In this document: one piece after another, positions 8,869-17,703 of the stretch | How positions within the stretch are numbered: the stretch's first letter is position 1 | Layout: every line of letters begins with the position of its first letter | Assembly: GCF_000745475.1 (NCBI RefSeq) | Contig: NZ_JQJJ01000009.1 | Location: forward strand, 310,001 to 374,000 | Direction of reading: 5' to 3' | Length of the DNA: 64,000 nucleotides | From: Allobosea sp. UNC402CLCol | GTDB taxonomy: Bacteria; Pseudomonadota; Alphaproteobacteria; Rhizobiales; Beijerinckiaceae | The notes under the pieces: model-generated | Told to the model about the DNA's origin: nothing | The model's database searches: none | The model's input: only the letters and a program-made list of their open reading frames with translations | Translations under genes and position numbers: made by a program

Positions 8869-9486
8869 TCAGCCGCGCGACAGCGCCTGGTCGACCGCTT
8901 CCGAAGCCTCGGAGGCGGTCGGGGCCTGGCCCGTCAGCTTGGTGACGATCGCGATCGCGACGTCGCCGCCGAGGCCGCGCACATTGCCCATCGCTTCGGT
9001 CTTGGTCTTGGCGATGGTCGCCTCGGCCTGGGCCAGCTTGGCGGCAAGCTCGGCCTCGGTCGCATGACGCTGGGCGTCGCTCGCCTTGGCACCGGTGTCG
9101 CGCGCCGTCTGGGCGATGCCCTGGGCGTTCTTGCGCGCCTCGGCGAGGGCCTTCTCATAGGCCTGCGCCATGTCCTCGGCCTTGGCCTGCATCTCGGCCG
9201 CCTGGTCGAGGTCGCGGCCGATCGTGTTGGCGCGCTCCTCGAGAATCTCGCCGATGCGCGGCAGCGCGACCTTCGACATCAGCCAGTAGAGCGCGGCGAA
9301 GGTGATGGCGAGCCAGAACAGGTTGCTGGCGAAATGGGCCGGGTCGAAAGGCGGAAAGGATGCTCCCTCGCCGCTCTCGCCGTGTTTTTGCTCGGCAGCC
9401 TGCGCCGCGCCAGCCAGCAGAGTGGCGAACGAGGCGACAGCCAGCGGCCATCCTTGTCGCACGAACCCTGAAGATCGAACCGGCAT
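8869..9486 (-). CDS. F0F1 ATP synthase subunit b'
   Basis: A 205-residue second b-type subunit. Residues 12-30 (WPLAVASFATLLAGAAQA) resemble a signal peptide or first hydrophobic stretch. Next come a Pro-rich region FPPFDPAHFASNLFWL and the membrane segment LFWLAITFAALYWLM, then a long coiled coil rich in Ala, Glu and Gln. It pairs with subunit b to form the heterodimeric peripheral stalk. It lies between atpE (95 bases upstream, with a terminator-like hairpin between) and atpF (11 bases downstream). Confidence 0.93.
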   Translation of the reverse strand: MPVRSSGFVRQGWPLAVASFATLLAGAAQAAEQKHGESGEGASFPPFDPAHFASNLFWLAITFAALYWLMSKVALPRIGEILEERANTIGRDLDQAAEMQAKAEDMAQAYEKALAEARKNAQGIAQTARDTGAKASDAQRHATEAELAAKLAQAEATIAKTKTEAMGNVRGLGGDVAIAIVTKLTGQAPTASEASEAVDQALSRG

Positions 9487-9514
9487 GGGGTGCCTTTCAG
9501 CGCAAAGGATAGGA

Positions 9515-9556
9515 AAAAGGTCGCGCCCGCGGCCGAAAGCGGCCAGCGCGCGCGAC
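9515..9556 (-). terminator. Terminator-like hairpin between atpE and the b' gene
   Basis: Outer stem GTCGCGC (9520-9526) / GCGCGAC (9550-9556) with an inner stem GGCCG/CGGCC (9531-9535, 9540-9544). On the minus strand it is followed directly by CTTTTTCC. It lies in the 95-base gap after the c-subunit gene and could terminate or process part of the transcript, giving more atpI-B-E than b/b' message. Confidence 0.7.
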
Positions 9557-9581
9557 TTGTGTCGTGCGGTCGACGAAAACG

Positions 9582-9809
9582 TCAGACCACGAAGAGCAGA
9601 ACGAGCGCGACGACGAACGCGAAGATGCCCAGACCTTCGGCGAGCGCCGCACCGATGAAGGCGCGCGGGAACTGGCCGTCGGCGGCCGACGGGTTGCGCA
9701 GCGCGCCGGACAGGAAGTTGCCGAAGATGGTGCCGACGCCGATGGCGGCGAGGCCCATGCCGAGCGAGGCGAGGCCGGCGCCGATGAACTTGGCTGCAAC
9801 AGGATCCAT
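9582..9809 (-). CDS. atpE: F0F1 ATP synthase subunit c
   Basis: A 75-residue hairpin of two membrane helices joined by a polar loop ([14 protein letters not shown]). The proton-carrying carboxylate is Glu 58 in the second helix ([11 protein letters not shown]). The Gly-rich first helix ([17 protein letters not shown]) packs the c-ring. Order atpB-atpE-b'-b is standard for this group. Confidence 0.97.
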   Translation of the reverse strand: MDPVAAKFIGAGLASLGMGLAAIGVGTIFGNFLSGALRNPSAADGQFPRAFIGAALAEGLGIFAFVVALVLLFVV

Positions 9810-9870
9810 GATGTTTCTCCAGTGGGAAGGCTAAAGGGCTGGTTGAACTCTTAACGGCGCTTGCAGGGCC

Positions 9871-10641
9871 TCAGTGGCCGGGATGCAGCGCGTCGTTGAG
9901 ATAGACGCAGGTCAGGATCGCGAAGACATAGGCCTGCAGAACCGCGACGAGGACTTCGAGCGCCGTCAGCGCGACCGCCAGCAGCAGCGGCAGCGGCGCG
10001 ATGGCGTATGTGAACAAGCCGGCGGCGGCACCGGTGGTCAGCGCGACGACGAAGCCGCCGAAGACCTTGAGCGCGATGTGGCCGGCGAGCATGTTGCCGA
10101 ACAGGCGAAGCGAGAGCGAAACCGGGCGCGACACGAAGGAGACGACCTCGATCAGCACCACGAAGGGCAGGAGCCAGCCGGGCACGCCCGACGGCACGAA
10201 CAGGCCGAAGAAATGGGTGCCATGCTTGGCGATGCCGTAGATCAGCACGACGCTCATCACGAGCACGGCCAGGGCCGCGGTGACGATGATCTGGCTGGTG
10301 ACGGTGAAGGAGCCGGGAAGCAGGCCGAGCAGGTTGGACGCCAGCACGAACATGAACAGCGAGAACACGAAGGGGAAGAACTTCATGCCGTCCTTGTTCA
10401 TCACCCCGGTGAGGGTGGAGGCGACGAATTCGTACATCATCTCGGCGAGCGACTGCAGCCGGCCGGGAACGACCGAACGCTGGCTCGAGCCATAGATCAT
10501 GATTGCCGAGACGACCGCGGTCACGATCACCATCCACAGCGAGGTGTTGGTGAAGGACAGATTGAGGCCGAACGGCTTCAGCTCCACGATCGGGTTGATG
10601 TGGAATTGGTGGATCGGATCGATTCCGCCGCCAGCCGCCAT
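9871..10641 (-). CDS. atpB: F0F1 ATP synthase subunit a
   Basis: A 256-residue multi-helix membrane protein forming the proton half-channels. The signature SLSLRLFGNMLAGH contains the essential Arg of the penultimate helix region. It begins MAAGGGIDPIHQF and ends with LNDALHPGH. It follows atpI by 43 bases and precedes atpE by 61 bases on the minus strand. Confidence 0.97.
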   Translation of the reverse strand: MAAGGGIDPIHQFHINPIVELKPFGLNLSFTNTSLWMVIVTAVVSAIMIYGSSQRSVVPGRLQSLAEMMYEFVASTLTGVMNKDGMKFFPFVFSLFMFVLASNLLGLLPGSFTVTSQIIVTAALAVLVMSVVLIYGIAKHGTHFFGLFVPSGVPGWLLPFVVLIEVVSFVSRPVSLSLRLFGNMLAGHIALKVFGGFVVALTTGAAAGLFTYAIAPLPLLLAVALTALEVLVAVLQAYVFAILTCVYLNDALHPGH

Positions 10642-10684
10642 GATCTCGTCCCTCGTCGTGCGGCTTTATGGGCCGCCCCTTCGG

Positions 10685-11035
10685 TCAATCTCTCTTCGGA
10701 TCGCTCTTCGACACGGAGGTCGGGCGCGAACCGAGCCGATAGACGGATCTGAAGCCCGCGATGGTTCCGATCACCAGGAAGGCGATCAGCAGGAACGGAG
10801 ACGTTCCAAGCCACCGGTCGCCGAGGTACCCGATCAGGGCGCCTGCGATGATGCCGCCTGCGAGATCCGTCGCGGCGCGAAAGCCGGAGGACATCGCGCC
10901 CGCAAGGGCCTTGTCCTCTCCAGCCGGACCCGCGCCCGGCTTTTCGTTCTCCTCCGCCCGCTTGATCGCGGACTTCAGGGAACCCAGTCTTGCGCGCAAC
11001 TCCGAGTCTGAGGCGTTGGGGTCAGGTTCGGTCAT
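10685..11035 (-). CDS. atpI: AtpI-family F0F1 ATP synthase assembly protein
   Basis: A 116-residue protein with a charged N-terminal 45 residues and two membrane helices (ATDLAGGIIAGALIGYL and FLLIAFLVIGTIAGF). This is the AtpI/AtpZ pattern. Members assist c-ring assembly or cation supply; which applies here is not visible. It is the first gene of the F0 operon. Confidence 0.88.
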   Translation of the reverse strand: MTEPDPNASDSELRARLGSLKSAIKRAEENEKPGAGPAGEDKALAGAMSSGFRAATDLAGGIIAGALIGYLGDRWLGTSPFLLIAFLVIGTIAGFRSVYRLGSRPTSVSKSDPKRD

Positions 11036-11280
11036 GGTCCCGGGTCTCCCGTCTTGATCGTGAAATCGCCACGATCCGGCGAAAAACCAGTATAACCCTG
11101 TCCAAACCCGCGCATCGAGCCGTCGTCAGCACGGCCTCCTTTATTGGCAGCCCCCCGCGCTGTCAAGGCAGGTGGATAATAGCTAACGCATTGGAATATC
11201 TATAAATTCGGGCTAAGTGCGACATTCTCGCCGCATTGCGGCGGCGATTGTGGCATTTTTTCAGCGGCTCCAGGCGCGCT
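11036..11280 (-). promoter_or_regulatory. Gap between smc and atpI; probable atp promoter region
   Basis: 245 bases without a gene, between the smc stop and atpI. On the minus strand a TTGACA box (11166-11161) is followed after 17 bases by a weak TAAAGG, and further on a TATACT hexamer appears about 60 bases before the atpI start. The region is locally AT-rich around 11170-11215. A promoter must lie here or further upstream, but the exact elements are uncertain. Confidence 0.35.
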
Positions 11281-14200
11281 TCAGCCGGCCTCGCGGATGT
11301 GCTCGGCCGTCGCCAGATCGACCGAAACCATCTGGCTCACGCCGCGCTCGGCCATGGTGACGCCGAAGAGCCGTTCCATCCGCGCCATGGTGATCGGATT
11401 ATGGGTGATCAGGATGAAGCGCGTCTGCGTGTTCCGCGCCATTTCGGTGAGCAGGTCGCAGTAGCGCTCGACATTGGCGTCGTCGAGCGGGGCGTCGACC
11501 TCGTCGAGCACGCAGATCGGCGAGGGGTTGGTCAGGAAGACGGCGAAGATCAGCGCCGTCGCCGTCAGCGCCTGCTCGCCGCCCGAGAGCAGCGTCATCA
11601 CCTGCGGCTTCTTGCCGGGCGGCCGGGCGAAGATCTCGAGCCCGGCTTCGAGCGGATCATCCGAATCCACCAGCTTGAGCTCCGCCTCGCCGCCGCCGAA
11701 CAGCACGCCGAAAAGCTGCTGGAAATGGCCGTTGACGATCTCGAAGGCGGCGGTCAGGCGCTCGCGGCCTTCGCGGTTGAGCGCGCCGATCGCCTGCCTG
11801 AGACGCCGGATCGCCTCGGTCAGGTCGTCGCGCTCGGATGAAAGCCCCTCGCGCTTGCCCTTGACCTCGGTGAGCTCGTCCTCGGCCCGCAGGTTGACGG
11901 CGCCGAGCCGCTCGCGCTCCGCCTTGAGATTCGTCAGACGCCGTTCGACCGCCTCCGTCTCGGGCAGCGGATCGCCGGCCTTGTGCCCCGCGATGGCCTG
12001 CAGCCCGTCGAGCCCGGTTTCCAGCCCGTCCTCGATCTGGCGCGCGATATCGGCGACGCGCTGGCGCGCGGCGTCGCGCCGGGCCTCGGCCGAGGCTCTC
12101 CGCTCGCGGGCGCCGGACAATCCCTCCAGCGCGATGCGCGCCTGCCGGTCGGCATCCGCCAGCGCCGCCTCGCCATTGGCCAGCCTGTCGGCGCTCTCGC
12201 GCCGCGCCGCCTCCGCCTGCTCGATCTCGGCGACGAGGCGCCTGCGCTCGGTCAGGAAGGTGTCGGGAGCTTCGAGCAGCGCCTGCCGCTCGGCGGTGGT
12301 CGTCGCGATGCGCTGCCGGCTCTCCCCGGCGCTCTGGCTGCTGGCGCCGGCGCGCTTGCGCCAGGCCTCGATATCGGCGGCGATGGCGGCGCGGCGGCGT
12401 GTCCGCAGCTCCGCCTCGCGCGCCAGGGTCTGCAGCCGCGCGCGGGCGTCGGAGGCGGTGGCCCGTCTTTCGCCCAGCGTGGCGCGCGCCTTGAGCAGGC
12501 TGTTTTCGAGCTCCACCGAAACGGGCAGCGCGGCCAGGGCCTTCTCCTGCTCGCTCGCCTGCGCGCCGGCCTCCGCCGCGCTCTGGCCGAGCCGGCTGAT
12601 CGCCTCCGTCAGGCCCGAGAGCCGTGCCGCCATCTCCGCCGCCTTGCGTTCGGCGCCGGCGAGTTGCTCGCGGCTCTCGTCGAGCTGGCGCCGCGCCTGC
12701 CGTGTCGCCTCGATCGCTGCGGTCTCGGCCTGCGCAGCGGCGCGCGTTTCCGCGATGACCGTTTCCAGCGCCCCGCGCGCGACTTCGGCCGCCTCGCGGG
12801 CGGCGATGGCCTCGCGCTGGAGGTCGTCGAGCCGGTTCTTTTCGGCCAGCCGCCGCGCGGCGGGGGAGGGCGCCTCGGCGGCGCTGGTGAAGCCGTCCCA
12901 GCGCCAGACATCGCCTTCGCGCGAGACGAGGATCTGTCCAGGCGCGAGCAGCGCGCGCAGACGCTCGCCATCCGCCCGCGCGACCACGCCGATCTGGGCG
13001 AGGCGACGGCCGAGCGCGGCCGGCCCCTTCACATGGCGTGCCAGCGCCTCCGCGCCATCGGGCAGCGCCGGGTCGCCTGCGCCGGGGCCGGTCTCGCGCC
13101 AATGCGCTGGCGCGGCCGTGTCGGAGGCGGCGTCGAGATCGTCGCCGAGCGCCGCGCCCAGCGCGACCTCGAAACCCTTGGCGACCCTGATCGCCTCGAC
13201 GATGGCGGGCCAGCGGCCGTCCGTGGCGGGGGCCAGCAGCTTGCGCAGCGTCCCGATCTCGGTTTCGAGCCGTTGCGCCTTGCGGTCGGCTTCGGCCAGC
13301 GGCCCGCGCGACTGATTCTCCCGCTCGCGTGCCGCGGCGAGCGCCGTGCGCGCGGCGACGGCCTGCGCATCCGCCGCCCGCATCGCCGCCTCGCCGGCAG
13401 CGAGAGCCTCGCGCAAGCCGTCGAGCGGCGCGCCGGTGCTGGCGGCTTCGATCGAGGCCTGGTCGCGCTGGAGCCTGTCGCGTTCCGCCGAGGCCCGCGC
13501 CTCGCGCTCGCGGGCTTCGCGCAGCGCGCGTTCCAGGGCGCCGCGACGGGCGGCGAGCTCGGAGAGCGCGGCCTGAGCCGCGGTCTGCTCGGCCTCGGCG
13601 GCGGCCAGCGCCGCTTCGGCCTCTTCCTGCGCGGCCGTGGCGGCTTCGGTGCTGCCGCCGGAGCCTTCGCTTTCCCGAACGAGCGCGGCGTCCTCCTCGG
13701 CGAGCCGGGCGAGGCTCTCGGTAGCGTCGCGGCCGATGCTCTCCTGCCGCGCCAGATCGGTCTGCAATTCGGCCAGCCGCTTGCCGAGTTCTTCCGCTCG
13801 TTGCTTCGCCCGGCGGTTCTCGGCCTCGAGCTCGTCGAGCCCGCGCTTCAGCCGGACGAGAGCCGCGGCGGCCGCTGCCTCGCCTTCGCGCAGCGCCGGC
13901 ATCTCATGGGCGGCGACGGCCTGCCTTTTCGCGGCCTCGGCCTGGATGCCGGTCTGCTCCGCGACGGCGCGCACCGCCTCCTCCAGAACGTGCTCGGCTT
14001 GCGCCTCCTGCACGCGGCCATCATGCAGGGCGATCAGCGCCAGCATGGCCTCGGCCCGGCGGATATCGGCGGCGAGGCTGCGATAGCGCCCGGCCTGCCG
14101 CGCCTGCCGTTGCAACGCCTCGATCTGCCCGTCGATCTCGCCGAGCACGTCCTCGAGCCGGGTCAGATTCTCTTCGGCGCCCTTCAGCCTGAGCTCCGCC

Positions 14201-14736
14201 TCGTGGCGTCGGCTGTGCAGGCCGGCGATGCCGGCGGCGTCCTCCAGGATGCGCCGGCGCGATTGCGGCTTGGCCGAGATGATCTCGCTGATCTGCCCCT
14301 GGCGGACGAGCGCCGGCGAACGGGCGCCGGTCGCGGCATCGGCGAAGAGGAGCTGCACGTCCTTCGCCCGCACCTCCTTGCCGTTGATGCGATAGGTCGA
14401 GCCTTCCTCGCGCTCGATCCGGCGCGTGATCTCGAGGACGTCGGCCTCGTTGAAGGCGGCGGGCGCCTTGCGGTCGCTATTGTCGAGGGTGAGCGCGACC
14501 TCGGCCATGTTGCGGGCCGGGCGCTCGTTCGAGCCGCCGAAGATGACGTCGTCCATCCCCGAGCCGCGCATGTTCTTGAACGAGCTTTCGCCCATCACCC
14601 AGCGCAGGGCTTCGACGAGATTGGATTTGCCGCAGCCATTCGGCCCGACAATGCCGGTCAGTCCCGGCTCGATCTGGAATTCCGTCGGCTCGACGAAGGT
14701 CTTGAAGCCGGTGAGCTTGAGGCGCGTCAGATGCAT
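11281..14736 (-). CDS. smc: Chromosome segregation protein SMC
   Basis: A 1151-residue SMC ATPase that compacts and segregates the chromosome. N-terminal Walker A GPNGCGKSN is at residues 31-39 after LKLTGFKTFVEPTEF. Two long Ala/Glu/Arg-rich coiled coils flank a hinge near residues 500-650 (around GRWPAIVEAIRVAKGFEVAL). The C-terminal head has the signature LLSGGEQALTATAL and Walker B ICVLDEVDAPLDD. The ATG at 14736 (MHLTRLKLTGF) is preferred over a further-upstream start because it begins at the conserved N-terminus. The opposite strand is open over most of this gene only because of GC bias. Confidence 0.96.
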   Translation of the reverse strand: MHLTRLKLTGFKTFVEPTEFQIEPGLTGIVGPNGCGKSNLVEALRWVMGESSFKNMRGSGMDDVIFGGSNERPARNMAEVALTLDNSDRKAPAAFNEADVLEITRRIEREEGSTYRINGKEVRAKDVQLLFADAATGARSPALVRQGQISEIISAKPQSRRRILEDAAGIAGLHSRRHEAELRLKGAEENLTRLEDVLGEIDGQIEALQRQARQAGRYRSLAADIRRAEAMLALIALHDGRVQEAQAEHVLEEAVRAVAEQTGIQAEAAKRQAVAAHEMPALREGEAAAAAALVRLKRGLDELEAENRRAKQRAEELGKRLAELQTDLARQESIGRDATESLARLAEEDAALVRESEGSGGSTEAATAAQEEAEAALAAAEAEQTAAQAALSELAARRGALERALREAREREARASAERDRLQRDQASIEAASTGAPLDGLREALAAGEAAMRAADAQAVAARTALAAARERENQSRGPLAEADRKAQRLETEIGTLRKLLAPATDGRWPAIVEAIRVAKGFEVALGAALGDDLDAASDTAAPAHWRETGPGAGDPALPDGAEALARHVKGPAALGRRLAQIGVVARADGERLRALLAPGQILVSREGDVWRWDGFTSAAEAPSPAARRLAEKNRLDDLQREAIAAREAAEVARGALETVIAETRAAAQAETAAIEATRQARRQLDESREQLAGAERKAAEMAARLSGLTEAISRLGQSAAEAGAQASEQEKALAALPVSVELENSLLKARATLGERRATASDARARLQTLAREAELRTRRRAAIAADIEAWRKRAGASSQSAGESRQRIATTTAERQALLEAPDTFLTERRRLVAEIEQAEAARRESADRLANGEAALADADRQARIALEGLSGARERRASAEARRDAARQRVADIARQIEDGLETGLDGLQAIAGHKAGDPLPETEAVERRLTNLKAERERLGAVNLRAEDELTEVKGKREGLSSERDDLTEAIRRLRQAIGALNREGRERLTAAFEIVNGHFQQLFGVLFGGGEAELKLVDSDDPLEAGLEIFARPPGKKPQVMTLLSGGEQALTATALIFAVFLTNPSPICVLDEVDAPLDDANVERYCDLLTEMARNTQTRFILITHNPITMARMERLFGVTMAERGVSQMVSVDLATAEHIREAG

Positions 14737-14759
14737 CGGCGCGCCTCTTCCTTCTCCCA

Positions 14760-14821
14760 CCAATCCCGGGCTTGCCCGAGATTGGAGCTTTTAAGCGCAT
14801 GTCGGAAACATCCGACATGCG
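14760..14821 (-). other. Two adjacent hairpins between the dsbA-like gene and smc
   Basis: An 11-base perfect stem CGCATGTCGGA (14796-14806) / TCCGACATGCG (14811-14821), and next to it the near-perfect pair CCAATCCCGGG / CCCGAGATTGG (about 14760-14785). They lie upstream of the smc start, so they could form structure in the smc leader. Confidence 0.6.
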
Positions 14822-14823
14822 CG

Positions 14824-14930
14824 GGGAGATGGTGTCTGCGAAGCAGACGGATGAGGGTTGTCAGCGCTGGGCTACCGTCGTCCGTCAGCGCTTCGCGCTG
14901 CCACCTTCTCCCCCGAGGGAAGAAGGATAC
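14824..14930. repeat. Intergenic palindromic repeat, family D
   Basis: Contains small hairpins GTCTGC-GAA-GCAGAC (14834-14848), CAGCGC-TTC-GCGCTG (14886-14900) and a CCTTCTCCCC / GGGAAGAAGG palindrome (about 14904-14926), plus GATGAGGG modules. This arrangement resembles a common rhizobial repeat. It lies between the dsbA-like gene and smc. Confidence 0.6.
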
Positions 14931-14943
14931 GCGGCCGCCCCGC

Positions 14944-15579
14944 TCACTTCGCGAGCAGCGGCTCCAGCACCTTGTCGAACTCGGCGATCGAGACTGCACC
15001 GGAGAGTTTCTGCCCGTTGACGAAGAAGGTCGGGGTGGCGTCCACGCCCGCCTTGGCGCCGCCATCCTTCACCGTGGTAATGGCGTCATAGATGTCCTGC
15101 CTTTTCAAGCAGGCTTCAAAGGATTCCTGCGAGAATCCGGCCTGTTTCACCAGCGCCGAAAGCGCATCGACCGGTTTGTCGACGAAGGCCCAGTTCTTCT
15201 GCTGCGAGAACAGCAGGTCGGTCATCGGGTAGAATTTGTCGTTGCCGTTGCAGCGGGCGAGCATGAAGCCGGCCGTCGCGAGCGGGTCGAGCGGGAATTC
15301 GCGCAGTGTGAAGCGGATCTTGCCGGTGTCGATGTACTTCTTCTTCAGCTCCGGCCAGGTCGTCTCGTGGAAATGGGCGCAGTGCGAGCAGGTCATCGAG
15401 GCATATTCGATGACGGTGACCTTGGCGTCCGCCGGGCCGAGCCAGACATCGCCGAGCGGGCCGGCATCCGGCAGCTTGGTCTGGGCACGGGCGGCGGTGA
15501 TGCCCGTGAATTCGGCGCCCGCGAGCGCGGCGGCGGCGATCCCGGCTGCGCCGGTCAGGAGCTGTCGCCTGTTGGTCAT
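14944..15579 (-). CDS. DsbA-family thiol:disulfide protein with Tat signal
   Basis: A 211-residue thioredoxin-fold protein. The N-terminus MTNRRQLLTGAAGIAAAAL carries a twin-arginine motif, so it is probably exported folded through Tat. The active site CSHC (in MTCSHCAHF) and the cis-Pro loop ATPTFFVNG are clear, as in DsbA/DsbG-like oxidoreductases. The ATG at 15579 is preferred over an upstream in-frame start because it begins the Tat signal. It sits between the DciA-like gene and smc, a conserved order in Rhizobiales. Confidence 0.88.
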   Translation of the reverse strand: MTNRRQLLTGAAGIAAAALAGAEFTGITAARAQTKLPDAGPLGDVWLGPADAKVTVIEYASMTCSHCAHFHETTWPELKKKYIDTGKIRFTLREFPLDPLATAGFMLARCNGNDKFYPMTDLLFSQQKNWAFVDKPVDALSALVKQAGFSQESFEACLKRQDIYDAITTVKDGGAKAGVDATPTFFVNGQKLSGAVSIAEFDKVLEPLLAK

Positions 15580-15686
15580 TGTGAGGGGTCCTCGAAGGGT
15601 CAAAGATCGAAATCGGGAGCTATAGAGGCCGGTGCATTGTGGCAAGAGCCCATCGGCGCCTGCGGCCTCATGCTCACGAAGCCGTG

Positions 15687-16184
15687 TCATTTGTGATCGG
15701 GATCGCCCTGCCGTGCTTTCTGCGACACCGCGCGGCCGAGCCGGGCCAGCGCATCGCGCAAGCCCTCATCCGCGACCGAAGCGACCTGATCGTCGATCCG
15801 CGCGGCGGCTGCGGGGTCGAGTGGCGGCGCCGGCCGGGCGGGGACGTGCAACGGCGCCACCGGGCCCTGCTTCAGCACGAGCTTGCCGACCGCGCGCCAG
15901 CCGAGATGGGTGTTGACGCGCTCGACCACCAGCGGGCCGAGCTGCTGCATCTCCAGCGCGAAGGCGCTCTCGACGCGCACGACCATCGTCGCCGGCTCCG
16001 TCGCCTCGCCCGGCGCCGGGCGCCGCTTGGGCCAGTCGATCTTGAGCGGCCGCGTGCGCTGGCTGAGCCGCTCGCCGACGATCTCCGGCCAGAGCGAGAC
16101 GATGGCCCGCCCCGCGAAACCCTGCGCGGCGAGCGCGGGCGCGATGCAATCGTCGATCAGCTCTGCGAGGGATTTGGCGGCCAT
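15687..16184 (-). CDS. DUF721 / DciA-like protein
   Basis: A 165-residue protein with the DUF721 pattern: N-terminal helix KSLAELIDDCIAPALAAQGF, then IVSLWPEIVGERLSQRTRP, and the strand-rich segment VVRVESAFALEMQQLGPLVVERVN. DUF721 includes DciA, a replicative helicase loader; alphaproteobacterial members are divergent, so the helicase role is inferred. It is first in the minus-strand series DUF721-dsbA-smc. In many relatives mutY sits next to it; here two genes intervene. Confidence 0.8.
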   Translation of the reverse strand: MAAKSLAELIDDCIAPALAAQGFAGRAIVSLWPEIVGERLSQRTRPLKIDWPKRRPAPGEATEPATMVVRVESAFALEMQQLGPLVVERVNTHLGWRAVGKLVLKQGPVAPLHVPARPAPPLDPAAAARIDDQVASVADEGLRDALARLGRAVSQKARQGDPDHK

Positions 16185-16335
16185 GGCTTATTCTGCGCGT
16201 GGGGTTGGGGGCGTGGCAAGGCGGTGGGGAGGGATCGCGAGCGGATTGCTGCTTTCAACCTGTTGCAGAAGGAGCGAGATGCTCCACTCTAGGCTTCGGG
16301 CTCGTATCATGGGCCAAAGGATGCCGAGAGCAGTG

Positions 16336-16929
16336 ATGGGACAGTTCTACGTCGTCACCGATTGCGAGTTCGACGGGCCAACGCCCGGTGAAAATTCGAT
16401 GCTCTCATTCGGCTCCGTCGCCGTATCGGCCGGCGGCAGCATCCTTGGCGAGTTTGAGGCCGTTCTCGAAACTCTCGACGGGGCAGCGAGCGATCCCAGC
16501 ACCATGTCCTTCTGGGAGAAGCACCCGGAAGCATGGGCGGCTGCGACCGGCAATCCAGAACCTGCCGCCACTGTCATCGGCCGATTTGTCGACTGGGTGA
16601 AATCATTCCAGGGCAAGCCGATCTTTGCGGCGCATCCCGTTAGCCTCGATGGGGCATGGTTCGATTATTATCTGCGGCGATACATGAAACGCCCGCTGTT
16701 CGAAGGGCCATGGGTTTCCGATCGGCTTTTCCATCATGCGCCCCTTTGTCTGATGTCCATGGTGGCTGGAAGCACAGGGCGAGATCATTGGGAATGCGAT
16801 GTTGAGAACTATCCAACCAGATGGCTCGGCGAGGTCGAGCACACGCATCGCGCGATTGATGACGCTCGCGGTTATGCAAACCTCTTGAGCTTCTTCATTC
16901 AGAATGGGCGCGCTGTGCGCGAGTTTTAG
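16336..16929 (+). CDS. DEDDh-type 3'-5' exonuclease-like protein
   Basis: A 197-residue protein with the exonuclease fold motifs: DxE in VVTDCEFDG (Exo I), an acidic residue in AHPVSLDGAWFDYY (Exo II), and HxxxxD in HRAIDDARGYANLL (Exo III). No other domain is present, so it is a small stand-alone nuclease; RNA or DNA specificity is unknown. Starts at 16309 and 16321 are possible in frame; 16336 has GAGAG upstream. Base composition is somewhat more AT-rich than its neighbours (33 of 60 G+C in 16741-16800 by my count), and it splits the usual DUF721-mutY neighbourhood, which may point to insertion. Confidence 0.75.
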   Translation: MGQFYVVTDCEFDGPTPGENSMLSFGSVAVSAGGSILGEFEAVLETLDGAASDPSTMSFWEKHPEAWAAATGNPEPAATVIGRFVDWVKSFQGKPIFAAHPVSLDGAWFDYYLRRYMKRPLFEGPWVSDRLFHHAPLCLMSMVAGSTGRDHWECDVENYPTRWLGEVEHTHRAIDDARGYANLLSFFIQNGRAVREF

Positions 16930-16956
16930 ATCTGCTCCCCAGGCTAGGCGCACAAT

Positions 16957-17592
16957 TCAGAAAAGCTCCCTGACCCCGCCCGGCGTCTCGATGAGGGCGC
17001 CATAGCGCAATTCGGGCCCCGGAACCGCGATGGGTGGACGGTCGACAGCAAGCTCGCGGAACAGCGTCCCCATCGTTCCGGCTTCAGGATGTTCGAACCA
17101 GAAGCAAAGCAGCCGCGCGTCGAGATCGGCCATGCTCGCCATCGAACGCGGCTTGCCCCGCCTGTCGATGATGGATGGGGCACCGTCCGGGGGCAGCGCC
17201 CCATCGTCCGGGATGGCGAAATCGAAGCTCGGCGCATCCATCGGCAGCGCGATCTTCCTCCCGAAAATCTGCTCGCGTCCCTTGAGGACTCCGTCGATGT
17301 CATCGGTTCTGGCCACCCAGCCGCGGAGCCGGCGGCCGGTATCCCAATCCCGCCTGACCTGCTTCTGGTCGTCGAGGCCGAACCAGCGCGCGCGGTCGGG
17401 CCGGCGCCCATCCGGATCGAGCGCGACGATCTCCAGATAGACCATGTTCCCGAGCTGCAGCAGGTGGTTGTGCGTGCCCATATAGGCATGCCGCTGACCG
17501 AAGGGGACGTCGATGTCGAGACAGGCGCGGACATGGTCGACGCCCTCAGCCAGGGTCGGGGCGATGACGGTGAGGTGGTCGAGCTTGAGCAT
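16957..17592 (-). CDS. VOC-superfamily (glyoxalase-like) protein
   Basis: A 211-residue protein starting LKLDHLTVIAPTLAEGVDHV, the first strand-helix unit of the vicinal oxygen chelate fold. His 6 and later THNHLLQLGNMVYLEIVALD fit metal-ligand and beta positions of glyoxalase-like domains. The C-terminal half repeats the fold (LLCFWFEHPEA). The substrate cannot be assigned. Convergent with the exonuclease gene. Confidence 0.7.
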   Translation of the reverse strand: MLKLDHLTVIAPTLAEGVDHVRACLDIDVPFGQRHAYMGTHNHLLQLGNMVYLEIVALDPDGRRPDRARWFGLDDQKQVRRDWDTGRRLRGWVARTDDIDGVLKGREQIFGRKIALPMDAPSFDFAIPDDGALPPDGAPSIIDRRGKPRSMASMADLDARLLCFWFEHPEAGTMGTLFRELAVDRPPIAVPGPELRYGALIETPGGVRELF

Positions 17593-17703
17593 GCTTCATC
17601 ACTGCGGGTGATCATGCCCGCTGTCCACAGCAGGCAATTGTTGATGTGACAGTGCCGTCGCACGCCTCTTCGCAGCCTCGCCGCCACGCGCTAAACCGGC
17701 TGG

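Noticed and set aside
11983..15696. A 1237-codon open frame on the plus strand opposite smc
   Set aside because: It is exactly antisense to smc with its conserved Walker and signature motifs; the frame is open only because of high G+C and biased third positions.
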